From NCBI GenBank assembly GCA_964577145.1, contig CAZNXM010000053.1, positions 1 through 9,044 of the forward strand: DNA of 9,044 bases. The letters run 5' to 3'. The notes beneath the pieces were generated by a model. The model saw only the letters and a list, made by a program, of their open reading frames with translations, searched no databases and had not been told where the DNA came from. The stretch is from MGIIa-K1 sp964577145 (lineage in GTDB: Archaea > Thermoplasmatota > Poseidoniia > Poseidoniales > Poseidoniaceae). A program made the position numbers and the translations under genes. Shown in pieces: positions 6,830 through 9,044 of this stretch. Every line of letters begins with the position of its first letter. Within the stretch, counting starts at the first letter, position 1.

Positions 6830-6832
6830 AAC

Positions 6833-6856
6833 CGGATAAACCTTCTTACTTATCCG
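6833..6856 (+). terminator. Candidate stem-loop terminator after zinc-ribbon copy 1
   Basis: CGGATAA (6833-6839) and TTATCCG (6850-6856) are perfect complements around a 10-base loop, starting 4 bases after the stop codon. A T-rich stretch containing TTTT follows at 6862-6865. Archaeal termination depends mainly on T-runs, so the hairpin could instead be a processing or operator site. Confidence 0.35.
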
Positions 6857-6885
6857 AATCATTTTGTTGAGTAACGGTGAAGAAG

Positions 6886-6891
6886 TTATAC
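6886..6891 (+). promoter_or_regulatory. TATA-like box for the two-helix orphan
   Basis: TTATAC begins exactly 28 bases before ATG 6914. A GAGGGG at 6906-6911 lies only 2 bases from the ATG, too close for a normal Shine-Dalgarno site, so a leaderless start is favoured. Confidence 0.5.
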
Positions 6892-6913
6892 ATCCATCGA
6901 TAATAGAGGGGTT

Positions 6914-7183
6914 ATGGGCAGAACACCAGCATTTGTGATTGGTGCTATTTTGTCATTTGTTGGTTTAGTCGGCTTTGGTGGATCAATATCATCTGGGTTA
7001 GGGGAATGGGAGAAATTGTATTGGGGATTTGGTGGATGTTTGATATCATTAACGGGAATATTAGTCATCATTGTTACATTGATTTGGCCACGTAAATCCG
7101 TTGATGTAAAGTCAATTCTTGCTGAAAATAAAATATCTATCCCGCAACCAGTTATTACAAATGATGATGTAGAAAGCCCATGA
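6914..7183 (+). CDS. Small two-helix membrane protein, unknown function
   Basis: A protein of 89 residues that I do not recognise. Two hydrophobic segments at about 6-27 and 36-59 are rich in glycine (GLVGFGGSISSGLG; WGFGGCLISLTG), which suggests tight helix packing. The polar C-terminal tail (about 60-89) begins with WPRKS and is likely cytoplasmic by the positive-inside rule, which would put the N-terminus inside as well. There is a single cysteine. It starts at ATG 6914 with a TATA-like box 28 bases upstream. It lies between the two zinc-ribbon paralogues and could be part of the duplicated neighbourhood, but it has no zinc ribbon itself. Confidence 0.65.
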   Translation: MGRTPAFVIGAILSFVGLVGFGGSISSGLGEWEKLYWGFGGCLISLTGILVIIVTLIWPRKSVDVKSILAENKISIPQPVITNDDVESP

Positions 7184-7217
7184 AACAACCATATTCAGTT
7201 GGAAGGGGTTTCTGAAC

Positions 7218-7259
7218 GGTACCCTTCGTATTGACGCCTGTGCAAAGGGAGGCCCTTTG
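7218..7259 (+). repeat. Intergenic direct repeat, copy A
   Basis: The left end GGTACCCTTCGTATTGAC (7218-7235) matches 16 of 18 bases with 8990-9007; the right end GGC-CCTTTG (7251-7259) matches GGCGCCCTTTG in the other copy with similar spacing (18 versus 19 bases between GAC and CCTTTG). It lies 35 bases after a stop codon and upstream of the promoter at 7268-7286. Confidence 0.6.
7243..7259 (+). terminator. Perfect hairpin CAAAGGG-AGG-CCCTTTG
   Basis: A seven-base-pair perfect stem with a three-base loop, 60 bases after the stop at 7183 and 50-66 bases before ATG 7309. No long T-run follows. It may be a terminator for the upstream gene or an operator for the downstream one; the sequence alone does not decide. 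It forms the right end of repeat copy A, and copy B keeps CCCTTTG but not the full palindrome. Confidence 0.35.
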
Positions 7260-7267
7260 AATCGAAA

Positions 7268-7286
7268 ACCGGCTCAACCCTTATTC
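7268..7286 (+). promoter_or_regulatory. BRE/TATA-type promoter of the second zinc-ribbon gene
   Basis: ACCGGCTCAACCCTTATTC; TTATTC at 7281-7286 begins 28 bases before ATG 7309. That distance selects ATG 7309 over the in-frame ATG 7294, which would lie only 13 bases from the box start and so would not be on the transcript. Confidence 0.6.
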
Positions 7287-7308
7287 AACCGCAATGACTG
7301 GAACTACC

Positions 7309-7668
7309 ATGGTCGAAATTCAATGTCCTCATTGTGAGGAAGATATTGAATTAGAAGACGGAGTTTCAGGATTATTTGATTGTCCCTATTGTGATAATGA
7401 ATTCTCATTTGGTGATGATAAGTTTACTGCTCTTCCTCTATATCGGCGTTTGCAACTTTTTTTGAGTACTGGTATGATAATTGGGTTGGCAATTATCGTC
7501 ATAGGCGTAATTACATTCATCGGATTCGCGATTTTTGAAGGTGATGGCACTGGCGAATTTGGAAGTGGAATGTGGATTTTCATCCCATGCGGAATTTTTG
7601 CTATTGGAATACCAATAGTTGTAATTTCGTTCTTCATCAGAGGATATCAATTGAATTGGGAAGTATGA
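7309..7668 (+). CDS. Zinc-ribbon membrane protein, copy 2
   Basis: A protein of 119 residues from ATG 7309. Zinc-ribbon cysteines are at 6, 9, 25 and 28 (CPHC and CPYC), exactly as in the copy at 6443, followed by a polar linker with basic residues (about 38-48) and two membrane helices at about 52-76 and 88-110, separated by an acidic glycine-rich loop (EGDGTGEFGSG). It ends in a short tail, GYQLNWEV. Function unknown. ATG 7294 would add five residues (MTGTT) absent from the paralogue and is rejected on promoter spacing. Identity to the paralogue is near total over the first ~55 coding bases, including silent positions, then falls sharply; the helices share composition rather than sequence. 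The last 149 bases before the next gene contain that gene's promoter, so it is probably transcribed alone. Confidence 0.8.
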   Translation: MVEIQCPHCEEDIELEDGVSGLFDCPYCDNEFSFGDDKFTALPLYRRLQLFLSTGMIIGLAIIVIGVITFIGFAIFEGDGTGEFGSGMWIFIPCGIFAIGIPIVVISFFIRGYQLNWEV

Positions 7669-7770
7669 CATATCCAAATTAATGCAAACCGTTCATCCGA
7701 TTACCCATTCAACTTTCAAAAACTGTTTGAAGGGTATTCAGTGGGCCGATACAGACGCTACGGATGGGTG

Positions 7771-7788
7771 CCGGGCCAACCTTTATAC
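7771..7788 (+). promoter_or_regulatory. BRE/TATA-type promoter of the secreted glycoprotein candidate
   Basis: CCGGGCCAACCTTTATAC resembles the two zinc-ribbon promoters (CCGG, CCAAC, then the TTAT core). TTATAC at 7783-7788 predicts a start near 7811, giving a leader of about 6 bases before ATG 7817. ATG 7793 would be upstream of the predicted start. Confidence 0.55.
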
Positions 7789-7816
7789 TGAAATGTTCAA
7801 ACAACAAATTGATAGC

Positions 7817-8986
7817 ATGAGGCATAGAAATTCGGTGAAGACCTGTTTGGTATTCCTTATTTTCATTATTTCTCAATCAATATTTACTTCACAAACAACA
7901 ATTGAATTTGAAGATTATCAACAGTTCAATTACGCTGAGGAGGGTGGAGAAAATGAGAACAATTCCACGAATCAATCTGATATGACTAACTTGACTTATG
8001 AGTTAGAACACAATGTTACAATCGACTGCTACAATACTCCTGCATATATTTCCACAGTTACTATGTATTCTGGATATTGTGAAATCACAAACTTAGGAAA
8101 CCAAACATACAATGTGTTCGGTTCATATTATTCTGAAGGGCAGGCATATTGGGTGCCACTAGCAGATACATTTGGTGAAATTATCAACCCAAACGAAATA
8201 ATATATTCAAAAATCCCCTATTTCTACAATAATGAATTATTTTCTATGTTATACTTTGGTTTCAACTTGCCAAATGAGTCAATTCAACAATTCAATATTA
8301 CAACCAACTTCTATCCATCATTATCAAGCAATTGCGTGCCAGAAAACTCTACTCCCTCGTGGGATAATTCCACCTTGTTTCATAATATATTCAATTGTAC
8401 AGCAAGGGGGATATACTCCGAAAGTGGGAACATGTTTCTTAACATCTCCACCACCTATTTTGAGGAATCTAATATTGAGATCAATCTGACAGGTGCGGAG
8501 GAGAGTACGTTCTACTTACATGTTCAAAACATGTCAGGTGAAACATTTACTGAGAACAATCGGTATGGGATGGGCGAAATCACGCATTATTGGGAAATGA
8601 ATGGAACAAATATTACTCTTGGAAAAGAGCGCCTCCAACTCCCCCTCTACGAAAACATAACAATTTCTAATGAGACTAATTTTTCAATTGACTTATCGGG
8701 AATTGATTGTTGGGATACGGCAGGAGATCTCGGACTATTCGCGTTCGCTTGTTTTTTTGTGGATGATAATTCTACAAGCAATAATCAAGGCGGACAAATA
8801 CCAGAAACAACAGGACCAAGTGATTATCCTTCAGAATCAAACAGCATCACTGAATCATCGAACGATAATTTATTTCCCGGATTGTGTTTTACAGCAATAA
8901 TCCTATTTGTCATAATTAATTTCATCATTGTTGGAGGTTTTGTGTTTAGAGAAGGCATGGAGCTTAGAGAGGAACGCATTGATTGA
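7817..8986 (+). CDS. Secreted, C-terminally anchored, sequon-rich surface protein
   Basis: A protein of 389 residues from ATG 7817. The N-terminus is a typical signal peptide: basic MRHRNSVK, a hydrophobic core (CLVFLIFII), then a polar stretch with likely cleavage near residue 25. The ectodomain (about 26-350) carries about 20 N-X-S/T sequons and six cysteines (in VTIDC, SGYC, SSNC, FNC, IDC and FAC contexts) that could form three disulfides. A Ser/Asn/Thr/Pro-rich stalk precedes a membrane segment at about 356-377 and a short charged cytoplasmic tail (REGMELREERID). This is the layout of an archaeal cell-surface glycoprotein; I recognise no domain and claim no enzymatic role. The frame is open from ATG 7682, but the extra 45 residues would bury the signal peptide and span the promoter at 7771-7788. 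It is probably an envelope component, adhesin or phage-exposed surface protein, by inference only. Confidence 0.8.
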   Translation: MRHRNSVKTCLVFLIFIISQSIFTSQTTIEFEDYQQFNYAEEGGENENNSTNQSDMTNLTYELEHNVTIDCYNTPAYISTVTMYSGYCEITNLGNQTYNVFGSYYSEGQAYWVPLADTFGEIINPNEIIYSKIPYFYNNELFSMLYFGFNLPNESIQQFNITTNFYPSLSSNCVPENSTPSWDNSTLFHNIFNCTARGIYSESGNMFLNISTTYFEESNIEINLTGAEESTFYLHVQNMSGETFTENNRYGMGEITHYWEMNGTNITLGKERLQLPLYENITISNETNFSIDLSGIDCWDTAGDLGLFAFACFFVDDNSTSNNQGGQIPETTGPSDYPSESNSITESSNDNLFPGLCFTAIILFVIINFIIVGGFVFREGMELREERID

Positions 8987-8989
8987 ATG

Positions 8990-9032
8990 GGTACCCTTTG
9001 TACTGACTATTCGTGATTTGAGGCGCCCTTTG
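8990..9032 (+). repeat. Intergenic direct repeat, copy B
   Basis: GGTACCCTTTGTACTGAC (8990-9007) and GAGGCGCCCTTTG (9020-9032) repeat the ends of copy A at 7218-7259. It begins 4 bases after the stop at 8986. It contains the palindrome GGGTACCC (8989-8996) and two direct CCCTTTG words (8994-9000, 9026-9032). The last 12 bases of the window after it show nothing further. Confidence 0.6.
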
Positions 9033-9044
9033 CTGCTCCATTAT

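Noticed and set aside
7294..7308. ATG 7294 as the start of zinc-ribbon copy 2
   Set aside because: It is absent from the paralogue and lies only 13 bases from the TATA-like box, upstream of the expected transcript start.
6520..7637. Minus-strand open frames opposite the zinc-ribbon and two-helix genes
   Set aside because: They mirror membrane-helix codons; the plus-strand genes have promoters at fixed spacing and conserved cysteines.
7682..7816. ATG 7682 (or 7793) as the start of the surface protein
   Set aside because: The promoter lies inside this stretch, and the added residues would place the signal peptide internally.
7218..9032. The bracketed cassette as an insertion sequence or integron
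   Set aside because: No transposase or integrase frame, no terminal inverted repeats and no target-site duplication; the flanks are direct and degenerate.

Overview
The window looks like a piece of an archaeal genome, most likely a marine Euryarchaeote of the Marine Group II (Poseidoniales) type. The evidence is a DUF835-family protein, two proteins that open with the same CPHC...CPxC zinc-ribbon sequence (to my recollection common in that lineage), TATA-like boxes at a fixed distance from start codons with no Shine-Dalgarno site between, and a sequon-rich secreted membrane protein. The lineage is inferred from style; no rRNA or tRNA gene is present to settle it.

Layout. Positions 1-695 (minus, running off the left edge) hold an acidic protein with two CxxC pairs, two canonical EF-hands and a long Asp/Glu/Ser tail encoded by repeats. 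Divergent from it is a DUF835 protein (787-1647, plus). This converges, with an 8-base overlap, on a two-gene histidine catabolism operon on the minus strand: hutU (urocanate hydratase, 5208-3178), then hutH (histidine ammonia-lyase, 3178-1640), coupled by a TGATG stop/start overlap. The urocanase is the long form of about 676 residues resembling animal UROC1, not the usual bacterial form of about 555.

From 5295 to the right end all genes are on the plus strand, the DNA is visibly richer in A+T, and every product is a membrane protein: a four-helix DoxX-like protein (5295-5936), a three-helix orphan (6036-6374), a zinc-ribbon/two-helix protein (6443-6829), a two-helix orphan (6914-7183), a second zinc-ribbon/two-helix protein (7309-7668) and a signal-peptide glycoprotein candidate with a C-terminal anchor (7817-8986). 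Five of these starts have a TTA-containing box beginning exactly 28 bases upstream, so each gene seems to carry its own promoter and give a leaderless mRNA; they do not look like one operon.

How the genes work together: HutH converts histidine to urocanate plus ammonia and HutU hydrates urocanate to imidazolonepropionate; the later steps (HutI and beyond) are not in the window. The two zinc-ribbon genes share nearly identical promoters and first ~55 coding bases but have diverged membrane parts. A degenerate ~42-base direct repeat (7218-7259 and 8990-9032) brackets the last two genes. No mobile element gene, CRISPR array, rRNA or tRNA was seen, and no gene-free stretch exceeds 150 bases.
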